A stretch of 64,000 nucleotides of DNA from Kazachstania africana CBS 2517 (taxonomy: Eukaryota > Ascomycota > Saccharomycetes > Saccharomycetales > Saccharomycetaceae), in contig NC_018940.1 of the NCBI RefSeq assembly GCF_000304475.1, positions 434,001-498,000 of the forward strand, written 5' to 3'. Positions 1-6,718 of the stretch are shown piece after piece (within the stretch, counting starts at the first letter, position 1; each line of letters opens with the position of its first letter). The notes beneath the pieces were generated by a model, which was not told where the DNA came from, did no database searches, and saw only the letters and a program-made list of their open reading frames with translations. A program made the translations under genes and the position numbers.

Positions 1-1
1 C

Positions 2-3000
2 CATTCAAATGCTCCAATATTTAACAGTCTTATGAGCTTATTAAGTGCTCATTCTAAGAAATTCTCTTCACATGTTGCACAACTAGAGGCAAAACTAGCA
101 AAACTAGAATCTGTTGCATATGTGAGACCACAGACATGCCACTTACATAAACCGTGGATAATCTCCTCTAATCAAGCCCAAAATGCTGACTTTTCACGTT
201 TGCAAAATAAATTGATAGGTAATGCTATCAATCCAGAAAGAAACTTCAATGATGAATTCCAGGCCATCAAGGACTTTCCAAATGCTACTATATCAACTCG
301 TATTGAATCTGAAAGAATCTTAGCCAAAATTATTCATGAATTCTCTGTCTCAGCTACTAATGGAGCTATGGATATTTTCTATAAGAACTTTATTGCCATG
401 AACCCAGAGGCCTCAGAGAAAGAGCAAATTTTCTTGAAAAATAACATTTTCTACTCTTTTGTAAGTGATGTCAGTGGTGTATATGAATCTAAGGGTGGCG
501 ATGAAGCCGCCAGAGTTGCTGCTAATCAGGATTTGCTGACTATCAATGTTTTGAACAGAGTTGGCCTAAAAGATGTTAGACATGTTTTAACAACCATTAT
601 TGACTTCGGTGGTAAGAGATTATTAGCTCAAACCCCGGTTCCAGGTTTATTGGGAAACATGGGTGTTGAAACTACTCAAAGTGAGAAGGCAGGTGAAGAA
701 ATTGTGAAAGATTTGGATAACGATGTAAACGTAAAGTATGGTTTCGATGAAACCTGCAAAAAAGTATTAAAAGATGAGGCGTTTGATGACATTTTGAGTA
801 AAGAATTTTCCAAGGTCTTCCATTTGAAGAAAGCTGACGATAATGATGTTTGGTTTTCTTCTTCATCTAAGGGAATCATTGGTTTTGATAAAAGGAAGTA
901 CGTCTTAGACCTAGCCGACACATACCCAATTGATATTAATTTTGCTAGGGAAAACTATGACAGCAAATCCGACGATGATAACCGTTATCCTCATAGACAT
1001 ACTTTACTACGTCCAGAGTTAGTTGAAAAATGGTGGACTGAAAAAGTTGAAGCTGAAGAAGGTTTAACCACCAACGACGCTTACGACCAAAGAAAGTTCA
1101 CTTATAACCCAGATGCATACCACATTGAGGGCGTTGAAGATAACACTGTTGAAGAACTTTCCTCATACTTAAATGATGAGGTTATCCCTAACCTGGTCAA
1201 TGACTTTGCCCTTGGAAATCTTTCTCCACCATACACAGGATCTCATTTAAAGGACATTCTGCACAAGAGTGGTATCAACTTACGTTACTTAGGTAAAATT
1301 GTTAAATTAGCCAACGACAAACTGACTGGCCAGATAATGAAACACGAACAAAAATTAAATGATGTTGTTGTGAAGAATAGGGAACACGATGCATGGGAGG
1401 CAGCTTACTTGTTGAAAATTGAAAGTTTGATTAAAGAAAGACAAGCAAAGATAAATCAATATATTCAAGAAGGGAAAGACGTTCCAAAAGAGTTAACTGA
1501 AGATTTAAAGCTTGATGAAAGTGAAATCAAGAAGCCAACAAATGAAGAACCAGTTTTAGTCTCCAGGGATGAACTGTTGCCGTTCATAAAAATTGCTGAA
1601 ATTGAAATCGTTTCTCGTTCGATCAAACACATATTGAGATCTTACGCAAAATCCTTACCAGTTTCCGCTGTCCCATCCTTGGTTGCATATGTTTTCAACT
1701 TGTTATTTGGTACTAAGTATTGCGATACACCAAGACCTGAATCTATTGATCACCTCTTTTCAGTGGAATCATTCCAGTTCTCAACATTAACACGTATGGA
1801 TTTATTGAATGCTATTTCCAAAGAAGCTTCTGTCCGCTTCTGTCACGAGTTAAGTGTTTCATCTATTGAACAATGTACTGAGAGTCCTTTCATTTTAATC
1901 AAAGAAATTGCTAATAAGTTTGGTGTCCAATTATTGAATAAAAACTACTTTTTCACAGTGGAAGAATTCGAAGATTATAAGTTATCCCAAGATAAGAAAG
2001 TCAGAAACAAATTGGTAGCTCCAACTTATACCTTCTCTAAGGAAGATATTATTATTAGACCGCTTGTTAAGTCATCTAGTTTCTCTTCCATCACAAGTGA
2101 AGATTTCTGGACTCAAGGTACTTCATTGCTAGGAGAAGAAGGTAAACAAAGCGAAGCCATAACTTTAATGGCCCAATCTCTTGCCATTTTAGAAGACGTT
2201 AAGGGGATTGTTCATACTGATGTAGCTGAAAGATATCTAAGATTGGCTACTGTTTACAGTAAGATCAATCTAATTCCTGAAGCAATTGCCTTCTGCCGTA
2301 AAGCTTGTACCATCTATGAAAGAACATGTGGTATCGACTCTTTTGAGATGCTGAGAGCTTTGAACAACTTAGCATTACTTGAATTGACGAATGAAAGTCC
2401 ATACAATGCTACCCTCATTTACAACAAGATTATCGAAGTCATGTCTGTCTTTAACTTACCAAAATTCCATCATCCAAGCGCTTCAAATGTTTACAACAAC
2501 TTGGAACAAATATCCTTGGGTATTGATAACGTCAAATTGACTATCGACGTGCTGAACCAGCTTGGTGCCTTCATTGCTGAACTGGATGGTGACAAGAACA
2601 TAGCCTATGGTTACAACGAATCACGTTTAGGTAACTTATATGCTACAGTCAAGGACTACCGGTCAGCTATACAACACATTGCCAAGGCAGAAAATATTTT
2701 CACTACGGAATTAGGTTCTAACCATACCATGACACAGACTGCCAAACAGTGGAGCAATGGTCTCGGTAATTTGATCAAAGAAATGCACCAAAAGAAGCAA
2801 CTTCAACAAGATCAAATGTCTGCCGGTAAAACTGTTGCAGCCCAATCTAGCAACACATCTGGCCAACGTAGAAAGTCACATTCTTCCAAAAAAGAGGCAG
2901 TCCCAAATCCAGAATTAGCCGGTAAATCTGTTGATGAGTTGTTAACTTTTATTGAGGGTGATGAAAAGAAGTCAAAGTCCTCAAAAGGGAAGAAAAAAAA

Positions 3001-3013
3001 CAGTAAGAAATGA
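2..3013 (+). CDS. CLU1: Clu1/Tif31, clustered-mitochondria protein (5' end outside window)
   Basis: Cytosolic protein needed for normal distribution of mitochondria; it associates with eIF3 and mRNA in S. cerevisiae. The frame is open to the left edge (ten codons precede the first visible Met at 32), so the gene starts outside. About 1003 codons are visible of the roughly 1280 usual for the family, so about 270 N-terminal residues are missing. Visible parts are the conserved Clu region in the first 400 residues, a long middle domain, and a TPR-like helical region around visible residues 700-900 (AERYLRLATVYSKINLIPEA). The C-terminus is a Lys/Ser-rich tail ending at a TGA. It converges on SEC59 with a 137-bp gap. 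Neighbours match YMR012W-YMR013C order. The family assignment is firm; I cannot judge the missing start. Confidence 0.94.
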   Translation, partial: HSNAPIFNSLMSLLSAHSKKFSSHVAQLEAKLAKLESVAYVRPQTCHLHKPWIISSNQAQNADFSRLQNKLIGNAINPERNFNDEFQAIKDFPNATISTRIESERILAKIIHEFSVSATNGAMDIFYKNFIAMNPEASEKEQIFLKNNIFYSFVSDVSGVYESKGGDEAARVAANQDLLTINVLNRVGLKDVRHVLTTIIDFGGKRLLAQTPVPGLLGNMGVETTQSEKAGEEIVKDLDNDVNVKYGFDETCKKVLKDEAFDDILSKEFSKVFHLKKADDNDVWFSSSSKGIIGFDKRKYVLDLADTYPIDINFARENYDSKSDDDNRYPHRHTLLRPELVEKWWTEKVEAEEGLTTNDAYDQRKFTYNPDAYHIEGVEDNTVEELSSYLNDEVIPNLVNDFALGNLSPPYTGSHLKDILHKSGINLRYLGKIVKLANDKLTGQIMKHEQKLNDVVVKNREHDAWEAAYLLKIESLIKERQAKINQYIQEGKDVPKELTEDLKLDESEIKKPTNEEPVLVSRDELLPFIKIAEIEIVSRSIKHILRSYAKSLPVSAVPSLVAYVFNLLFGTKYCDTPRPESIDHLFSVESFQFSTLTRMDLLNAISKEASVRFCHELSVSSIEQCTESPFILIKEIANKFGVQLLNKNYFFTVEEFEDYKLSQDKKVRNKLVAPTYTFSKEDIIIRPLVKSSSFSSITSEDFWTQGTSLLGEEGKQSEAITLMAQSLAILEDVKGIVHTDVAERYLRLATVYSKINLIPEAIAFCRKACTIYERTCGIDSFEMLRALNNLALLELTNESPYNATLIYNKIIEVMSVFNLPKFHHPSASNVYNNLEQISLGIDNVKLTIDVLNQLGAFIAELDGDKNIAYGYNESRLGNLYATVKDYRSAIQHIAKAENIFTTELGSNHTMTQTAKQWSNGLGNLIKEMHQKKQLQQDQMSAGKTVAAQSSNTSGQRRKSHSSKKEAVPNPELAGKSVDELLTFIEGDEKKSKSSKGKKKNSKK

Positions 3014-3150
3014 ATAAATTAGCTAAAACAATCTATTTCATTATGTTTAGCAGCTTTTTTTGGAATGGATATTCTCTTTCTATATTTAGAGAATTTTCTA
3101 TGTAAATTATTATATAACTGATATATGTAAAAATCGAAAATACTTTTCAA

Positions 3151-4683
3151 TTAACTAGTTATCAATAATTTTTCACATATTAACATGAATGCAGGAATCA
3201 TAATATTGTCATTAAGAATACTATTGCCCTCTAAAAGACCTGACAATAGACAAAGTGTGAAGACACCGATCCAGGATAAATCTTCAAAATAGTTCATGTA
3301 ATACTTGGCAATAGCAGATACACATGAAGTAGAAAGAACAAAGGCTATGGTACCTTCTACAGTCTTAGATGTTCCTTTCCATTTTAATTTTCCGTATCTA
3401 CCACCAATGATAGATGCCATTGAATCTCCAATACCTAAACTAATCAAACCTACTGGCGAATTTGCAACAAGAAGTGGGAAAGATATACCAATTATTAGAT
3501 AAATATAGGAGATAATAATGGGTCCTTTATCGTCTCTAAAATCTGAAAATGATCTTAGTCTAGAATCTAAATATTTACCGATTGGTTCCAATTTTAAATA
3601 CCTCAAATATTCTACTGATAGAAAGAGTGGGATAGTTCCTGACAATGCAATTTTGATGAATTGTTGATCAATTTTGAATGGTTTCAAAATCAACAGTAGG
3701 ATTATGAAATGCCAAACCTTACGCGAAGTATTCAATGAGAAATTTGAGTGAAACATTAATATATTGGGTATTAAAATTAGTAGAAAGGAGAGCCAAGTTA
3801 GTAAGATAATTTGGCGACATCTAGATTCGAAAATGTAATTAAAGAGCCATTTTACTGGTTGTTCTTTGGCAGAATTTGGTAGAATTATAATCATATCAGT
3901 TAAGAATGGGAATGTTATCACAAAATTAGACAATAGGGCCATTGATTTCAAATGTTGGTTTTTAACATATTTTTTCAATGGGAATGAGATCCAGTAATTG
4001 ATTGTTATAGTTATCAAAAATGCAATGACAGTGCCCTTCAAAATTTGGAAAGGGATTGAATCAGGACAACCAATCAAAAATAAAATATTCGTCAGAAGGA
4101 TACTAAATAGGTTACAATCAATATTATCTAAACTTTTTAATTCGCCAATTTTTTCTAAAAACCAAGCAAATCCCATGTTTATAAAGATTGCAGCTATTGA
4201 TTCAATCGGATCGCTCTTTAAAAAGAGAATCAGTAAAGCCTGCAACAAAAATCTTGTCACATAATTAACATTTTCTATGACATTGAAAGATAGTATCGTA
4301 TTGATATAGACTAGATTCTCATCGAGTAGTAGTGAAAGCATAAATGGTAAGTAAAATGAATATATGATTTCAAAAGGAGGTAATGTGTCAATACCTTCTT
4401 CAATGGAAAAATTCTTAAATATTTGTGCAAAAAAGAATACAAAAAGTTTCGTAACAGTGGTGAAAATGTCATTGTATGTGCTTATAGTGTTGAATTTGAC
4501 ACCAACCATATAAACTGTGAGCAGTAGTATAATTGTTTGTACGAATTTTTCAGAATATTTCAATGAGAAATTACGTTTTAATCTAGTACCCTCATGTAGC
4601 TTGTTCATATTTTTGCTTTTCTCATCTAATATGGCTTTTGTATTGACTGGTTCTGTGTCCACTATGGAATTAGTTTTCGACAT
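3151..4683 (-). CDS. SEC59: Dolichol kinase Sec59
   Basis: ER membrane enzyme that phosphorylates dolichol with CTP to make dolichyl phosphate, the lipid carrier for N-glycosylation, O-mannosylation and GPI anchors. The 510 residues compare with about 519 in S. cerevisiae. A charged cytosolic N-terminus of about 50 residues is followed by many hydrophobic membrane segments. Near residues 415-445 is the CTP-binding signature typical of the family (GIGDSMASIIGGRYG followed by KGTSKTVEG). Position between CLU1 and BUD22 matches YMR013C. Its start faces the snoRNA cluster, so the 4684-5140 interval is a shared divergent promoter. No defect seen. Confidence 0.95.
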   Translation of the reverse strand: MSKTNSIVDTEPVNTKAILDEKSKNMNKLHEGTRLKRNFSLKYSEKFVQTIILLLTVYMVGVKFNTISTYNDIFTTVTKLFVFFFAQIFKNFSIEEGIDTLPPFEIIYSFYLPFMLSLLLDENLVYINTILSFNVIENVNYVTRFLLQALLILFLKSDPIESIAAIFINMGFAWFLEKIGELKSLDNIDCNLFSILLTNILFLIGCPDSIPFQILKGTVIAFLITITINYWISFPLKKYVKNQHLKSMALLSNFVITFPFLTDMIIILPNSAKEQPVKWLFNYIFESRCRQIILLTWLSFLLILIPNILMFHSNFSLNTSRKVWHFIILLLILKPFKIDQQFIKIALSGTIPLFLSVEYLRYLKLEPIGKYLDSRLRSFSDFRDDKGPIIISYIYLIIGISFPLLVANSPVGLISLGIGDSMASIIGGRYGKLKWKGTSKTVEGTIAFVLSTSCVSAIAKYYMNYFEDLSWIGVFTLCLLSGLLEGNSILNDNIMIPAFMLICEKLLITS

Positions 4684-4927
4684 TTAGTGGAATGAAACGA
4701 GTGCAGTCGAATTTGAAATGAAAGCAACGAACGTTTAATATGTTACAAATGATAGACCATATAAGTTGTTTGATAGATCAACAATTATCATCTCTTTAAT
4801 CTCGCAATAATATGTATAATGGTCTTTGCATATGGGTCTCGTGCTACCTCTGCTACGTGTCTTTGCACGATGCACCAAAAAAAAAAGAAATGCAGCCAAA
4901 AAAAATGGGTCGGAAATCTGAGATCCA

Positions 4928-5046
4928 AGCCCTAATCGATTTTTGGAAAAACTCCGACCATAACCTGTGAAATTTTCTTTAGCCCTAGAACCGTGCCACC
5001 GGGAGGGTAAATACCGACTATCGCCCAAACACCACGCAAACCCTAC
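4928..5046. promoter_or_regulatory. Three Tbf1-type sites upstream of the snoRNA cluster
   Basis: AGCCCTAA at 4928-4935, AGCCCTAG at 4981-4988 and AACCCTAC at 5039-5046, all in the same orientation. Tbf1 (consensus ARCCCTAA) is the known general activator of snoRNA genes in S. cerevisiae. Only the first is a perfect consensus. They lie 100-215 bp before the TATA box of the cluster. Occupancy is an inference. Confidence 0.7.
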
Positions 5047-5142
5047 ACGATTTTTGGGTTTTGCGATGGGAAAGTGAAAATTTTTTTCACTTTTACACGC
5101 AACGATGAGCACTCACTCGGCACTGAGATTAAAAAAAAATAA

Positions 5143-5154
5143 TATATATAAAAG
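5143..5154 (+). promoter_or_regulatory. TATA box of the polycistronic snoRNA transcription unit
   Basis: TATATATAAAAG lies about 165 bp before the first snoRNA and points to it. A pol II start would be expected at about 5190-5260, leaving a short leader before snR78. Confidence 0.6.
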
Positions 5155-5310
5155 ACGACAATAACACACTTAAACTCAAACATTCGTCTTGTTCATGTAT
5201 TACTATTGAATCTTAACATTTAGCAGTAAAAGAAGTATACCAATGTGCATCAGAGGGTTATAGAAACGACATATAAGAGAAGTTATTCTAGAAATGAGTA
5301 TCACTTTGAT

Positions 5311-5396
5311 TGCCGTTGATGACCAAATCAAAATATTTACAAACTAGAGTTTCTGAACTTTAATGATTAGAAAACTGATCATAATTTCTGAGGTCG
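5311..5396 (+). ncRNA. SNR78: Box C/D snoRNA snR78 (guides 25S Um2421)
   Basis: C box TTGATGA at 5316-5322, D' CTGA at 5353-5356, C' ATGATTA at 5363-5369 and D CTGA at 5388-5391, with a short GCC/GGT terminal stem. The 11 nt before D' (CAAACTAGAGT, ending at 5350) are complementary to 25S rRNA ACUCUAGUUUG. The fifth nucleotide upstream of D' pairs with the U of GACU, which is Um2421, the S. cerevisiae snR78 target. First member of the cluster. Ends are approximate; the rRNA sequence is recalled, not searched. Confidence 0.9.
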
Positions 5397-5408
5397 TACA
5401 AGTGATAT

Positions 5409-5448
5409 AGAAGTAATCTTCGAATACAGGTGTATTTTGATAACTTCT
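5409..5448 (+). other. Rnt1-type AGGT tetraloop hairpin, snR78/snR77 spacer
   Basis: AATAC (5423-5427) pairs with GTATT (5432-5436) around the loop AGGT (5428-5431). Farther out AGAAGT (5409-5414) pairs with ACTTCT (5443-5448), with an irregular middle. AGNN loops are the recognition feature of yeast RNase III, known to process this cluster in S. cerevisiae. Confidence 0.65.
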
Positions 5449-5490
5449 CTTATATGTTCTATTTTCTACTGCATCTGAAGTTTCTTTACA

Positions 5491-5587
5491 AGAATTTTAT
5501 ATGATGATTTCACAAAAACAAAAGCTGGAATTACTGGCTGAATCTTAGATGTTGATACGTTTTTGCACTATTTCTGATTCAAATTCT
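5491..5587 (+). ncRNA. SNR77: Box C/D snoRNA snR77 (guides 18S Um578)
   Basis: C box ATGATGA at 5501-5507, D' CTGA at 5538-5541, C' near 5549-5555 and D CTGA at 5574-5577. A 7-bp terminal stem is formed by AGAATTT (5491-5497) and AAATTCT (5581-5587). The segment AGCTGGAATTAC before D' is complementary to 18S GUAAUUCCAGCU. The fifth nucleotide before D' selects the U of GGUAAUUCC, Um578, as for S. cerevisiae snR77. Second in the cluster. Confidence 0.92.
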
Positions 5588-5614
5588 AAAAGAGACTTTC
5601 ATTTTGCTCGTAAA

Positions 5615-5676
5615 GGGAAATATAGTATTTTTTTTTTTTGCTTCCCCAAAACAGTCGTTTTAGTATTATATTTCCC
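5615..5676 (+). other. Rnt1-type AGTC hairpin, snR77/snR76 spacer
   Basis: A 15-pair outer stem (5615-5629 with 5662-5676, starting GGGAAATATA/TATATTTCCC, three G-U pairs) carries a terminal hairpin AAAAC-AGTC-GTTTT (5648-5661). A one-sided 18-nt bulge containing a T run (5630-5647) separates them. The AGTC loop fits the AGNN rule for RNase III. Confidence 0.65.
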
Positions 5677-5708
5677 ACCTACGATATTCTTTTTTCCATT
5701 GAGTAAAA

Positions 5709-5812
5709 AAATTGAAAATGACGAGCCACAGCACTGGGCACTGATAAATATTTCCATGAGTGACACTGCTTTTAGTGGGCCTAGAAAACCCACGCAACTG
5801 ATTCACCAATTT
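5709..5812 (+). ncRNA. SNR76: Box C/D snoRNA snR76 (guides 25S Cm2197)
   Basis: C box ATGACGA (5718-5724, one departure from RUGAUGA), D' CTGA at 5741-5744, C' near 5756-5763 and D CTGA at 5798-5801. AAATTG (5709-5714) can pair with CAATTT (5807-5812). The guide AGCACTGGGCA directly before D' is complementary to 25S UGCCCAGUGCU; the fifth position selects C2197, the snR76 target. The D-side half is folded into a small hairpin, GTGGG (5775-5779) with CCCAC (5789-5793), so only the D' guide is likely used. Third in the cluster. Confidence 0.88.
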
Positions 5813-5838
5813 CTTTATTCAAATGGAAAAGGATAAAT

Positions 5839-5864
5839 GGAACGTTATTCAGTCGAATCGTTCT
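5839..5864 (+). other. Rnt1-type AGTC hairpin, snR76/snR75 spacer
   Basis: ATTC-AGTC-GAAT (5847-5858) caps a stem GAACG (5840-5844) with CGTTC (5859-5863), with a two-base TT bulge on the 5' side. The loop fits the AGNN RNase III signal. Confidence 0.65.
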
Positions 5865-5884
5865 TTTACTATACCCAAAAATTC

Positions 5885-5985
5885 AAATTAATCATGTGAT
5901 GATTCCTTATAGATGACGAGTCTGACATACTATTGTGAAGACAACCAACTTTTTAATACCATTCATGCATTTCTGAGATTAATTT
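5885..5985 (+). ncRNA. SNR75: Box C/D snoRNA snR75 (guides 25S Gm2288)
   Basis: C box GTGATGA at 5896-5902, D' CTGA at 5922-5925, C' near 5934-5941 and D CTGA at 5973-5976. A perfect 9-bp terminal stem joins AAATTAATC (5885-5893) and GATTAATTT (5977-5985). The guide TAGATGACGAG before D' is complementary to 25S CUCGUCAUCUA and selects G2288. A second complementarity before D (5953-5968) to a nearby 25S segment is described under findings. Fourth in the cluster. Confidence 0.92.
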
Positions 5986-5993
5986 TGAATGTG

Positions 5994-6017
5994 ATTTTTT
6001 ATCAGTAGATGAAAAAT
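5994..6017 (+). other. Rnt1-type AGTA hairpin, snR75/snR74 spacer
   Basis: ATTTTTTATC (5994-6003) pairs continuously with GATGAAAAAT (6008-6017), ten pairs with one T-G, around the loop AGTA (6004-6007). This is the cleanest AGNN hairpin of the set. Confidence 0.75.
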
Positions 6018-6043
6018 ACAGTATTCTTTTTTTTTCTTTACTA

Positions 6044-6139
6044 TTGGGGCGTAAGATGAAACAATTTACTCAATTATAGACAAGCATATGTCTGAAATCT
6101 TTAATGATTGATAAGAGGAAATATTGTCTGATGCCTCTT
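6044..6139 (+). ncRNA. SNR74: Box C/D snoRNA snR74 (guides 18S Am28)
   Basis: C box AAGATGA (6053-6059, imperfect), D' CTGA at 6092-6095, C' ATGATTG near 6103, D CTGA at 6128-6131. GGGGCG (6046-6051) pairs with TGCCTC (6132-6137). The guide GACAAGCATATG before D' is complementary to 18S CAUAUGCUUGUC near the 5' end; the fifth position selects A28, the snR74 target. ATAAGAGG (6111-6118) can also pair with CCTCTTAT (6134-6141), a fold that would compete with the terminal stem. Fifth in the cluster. Confidence 0.87.
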
Positions 6140-6152
6140 ATTAACAAAAGAC

Positions 6153-6183
6153 TTATTAATTTCTTTAGGTAAAGAAATAATAA
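6153..6183 (+). other. Rnt1-type AGGT hairpin, snR74/snR73 spacer
   Basis: ATTTCTTT (6159-6166) pairs with AAAGAAAT (6171-6178) around AGGT (6167-6170). After a bulged A, TTATT (6153-6157) pairs with AATAA (6179-6183). Thirteen pairs in all, with an AGNN loop. Confidence 0.72.
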
Positions 6184-6330
6184 TCAATATTTGGTTTATT
6201 TTGTTTATGATGAATATCTACAATTTTCACGACGGTCAACTGCGTTTTCCAAATGTTTATGGAAAAACTTTGATGATAATCTGCCTGTGACAGGGCGCGA
6301 TACTGACATTCATACAAACCAATTATTGAT
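6183..6330 (+). other. Extended complementary arms around snR73
   Basis: Positions 6183-6197 (ATCAATATTTGGTTT) and 6316-6330 (AAACCAATTATTGAT) pair over 15 positions with one mismatch. They enclose snR73, leaving a 9 + 9 nt internal loop before the C and D boxes. The left arm shares its first base with the AGGT hairpin next to it. Confidence 0.65.
6198..6315 (+). ncRNA. SNR73: Box C/D snoRNA snR73 (guides 25S Cm2959)
   Basis: C box ATGATGA at 6207-6213, degenerate D' CTGC at 6240-6243, C' TTGATGA at 6270-6276, D CTGA at 6303-6306. The stretch TCACGACGGTC, two bases before D', is complementary to 25S GACCGUCGUGA; the fifth position upstream of D' falls on the first C of ACCGUC, consistent with Cm2959, the snR73 target. 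Ends are uncertain because the flanking stem is long. Sixth in the cluster. Confidence 0.87.
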
Positions 6331-6353
6331 ATTATTATTAAGTTGAAAACACT

Positions 6354-6389
6354 TTGGTAGAAGGTCTTGATTTCTTAAAATACTACCAA
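6354..6389 (+). other. Hairpin in the snR73/snR72 spacer without an AGNN loop
   Basis: TTGGTAG (6354-6360) pairs with CTACCAA (6383-6389) across a 22-nt loop. It sits where the other spacers have an RNase III hairpin but lacks the tetraloop. Its role is unknown. Confidence 0.45.
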
Positions 6390-6410
6390 TTCTGGTTTTC
6401 TCAATGACCA

Positions 6411-6522
6411 AACTTTAAACGATGACAATTTCCTGAGATATCTCAATTCTTCTTAGATCTGTCAAAGGACCAATGAAGAAACTTCTCAATAAAACGATTT
6501 GCACGTCAGTCTGATAAAACTT
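6411..6522 (+). ncRNA. SNR72: Box C/D snoRNA snR72 (guides 25S Am876)
   Basis: C box ACGATGA at 6419-6425 (one departure), D' CTGA at 6433-6436, C' near 6472-6478, D CTGA at 6511-6514. The flanks AACTTTAA and TAAAACTT pair with two mismatches. The guide CGATTTGCACGTCAG before D is complementary to 25S CUGACGUGCAAAUCG (15 pairs); the fifth position selects A876, the snR72 target. It is the only member that guides from the D box and the last of the cluster. Confidence 0.9.
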
Positions 6523-6600
6523 CTAAACAACATTTCTTGAGAAATTTCTTGAAACTATAAGTCTTGAACACCCATACATTTTGATAAGTCATGTGCTCAT

Positions 6601-6670
6601 AAAATTTTCTAACATTGCCTGGAAAGAAAGTGAAAAAAAAAAATAAACTATAAAGCATCTCATCTCATCG
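6601..6670. promoter_or_regulatory. RRPE-like and PAC-like elements of BUD22
   Basis: AAAATTTT at 6601-6608 is the core of the RRPE motif and CTCATCG at 6664-6670 is the reverse of the PAC core CGATGAG. The pair, in this order before the start codon, is the usual promoter of ribosome-biogenesis genes. BUD22 is such a gene. Confidence 0.55.
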
Positions 6671-6718
6671 AGAAAGGAAGACTGATATTGAAAGTGAAAA
6701 AAAAACAATACACGTATA

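Larger units (their letters stand above)
5269..5457 (+). other. 18-bp complementary arms enclosing snR78
   Basis: Positions 5269-5286 are perfectly complementary to 5440-5457 (18 pairs, core AGAGAAGTTAT with ATAACTTCTCT). The arms bracket snR78. Such a stem could present the snoRNA for RNase III cutting or help terminal-stem formation. The right arm overlaps the distal stem of the AGGT hairpin at 5409-5448, so the two folds exclude each other in part. Confidence 0.7.

Noticed and set aside
4735..5112. 125-codon open frame in the SEC59/snoRNA promoter
   Set aside because: Covers the Tbf1-type sites and has no homology that I recognise.
6090..6145. The ATAAGAGG/CCTCTTAT hairpin as an independent RNA
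   Set aside because: It lies inside snR74 and includes its D box in the loop; it is better seen as an alternative fold of that snoRNA.
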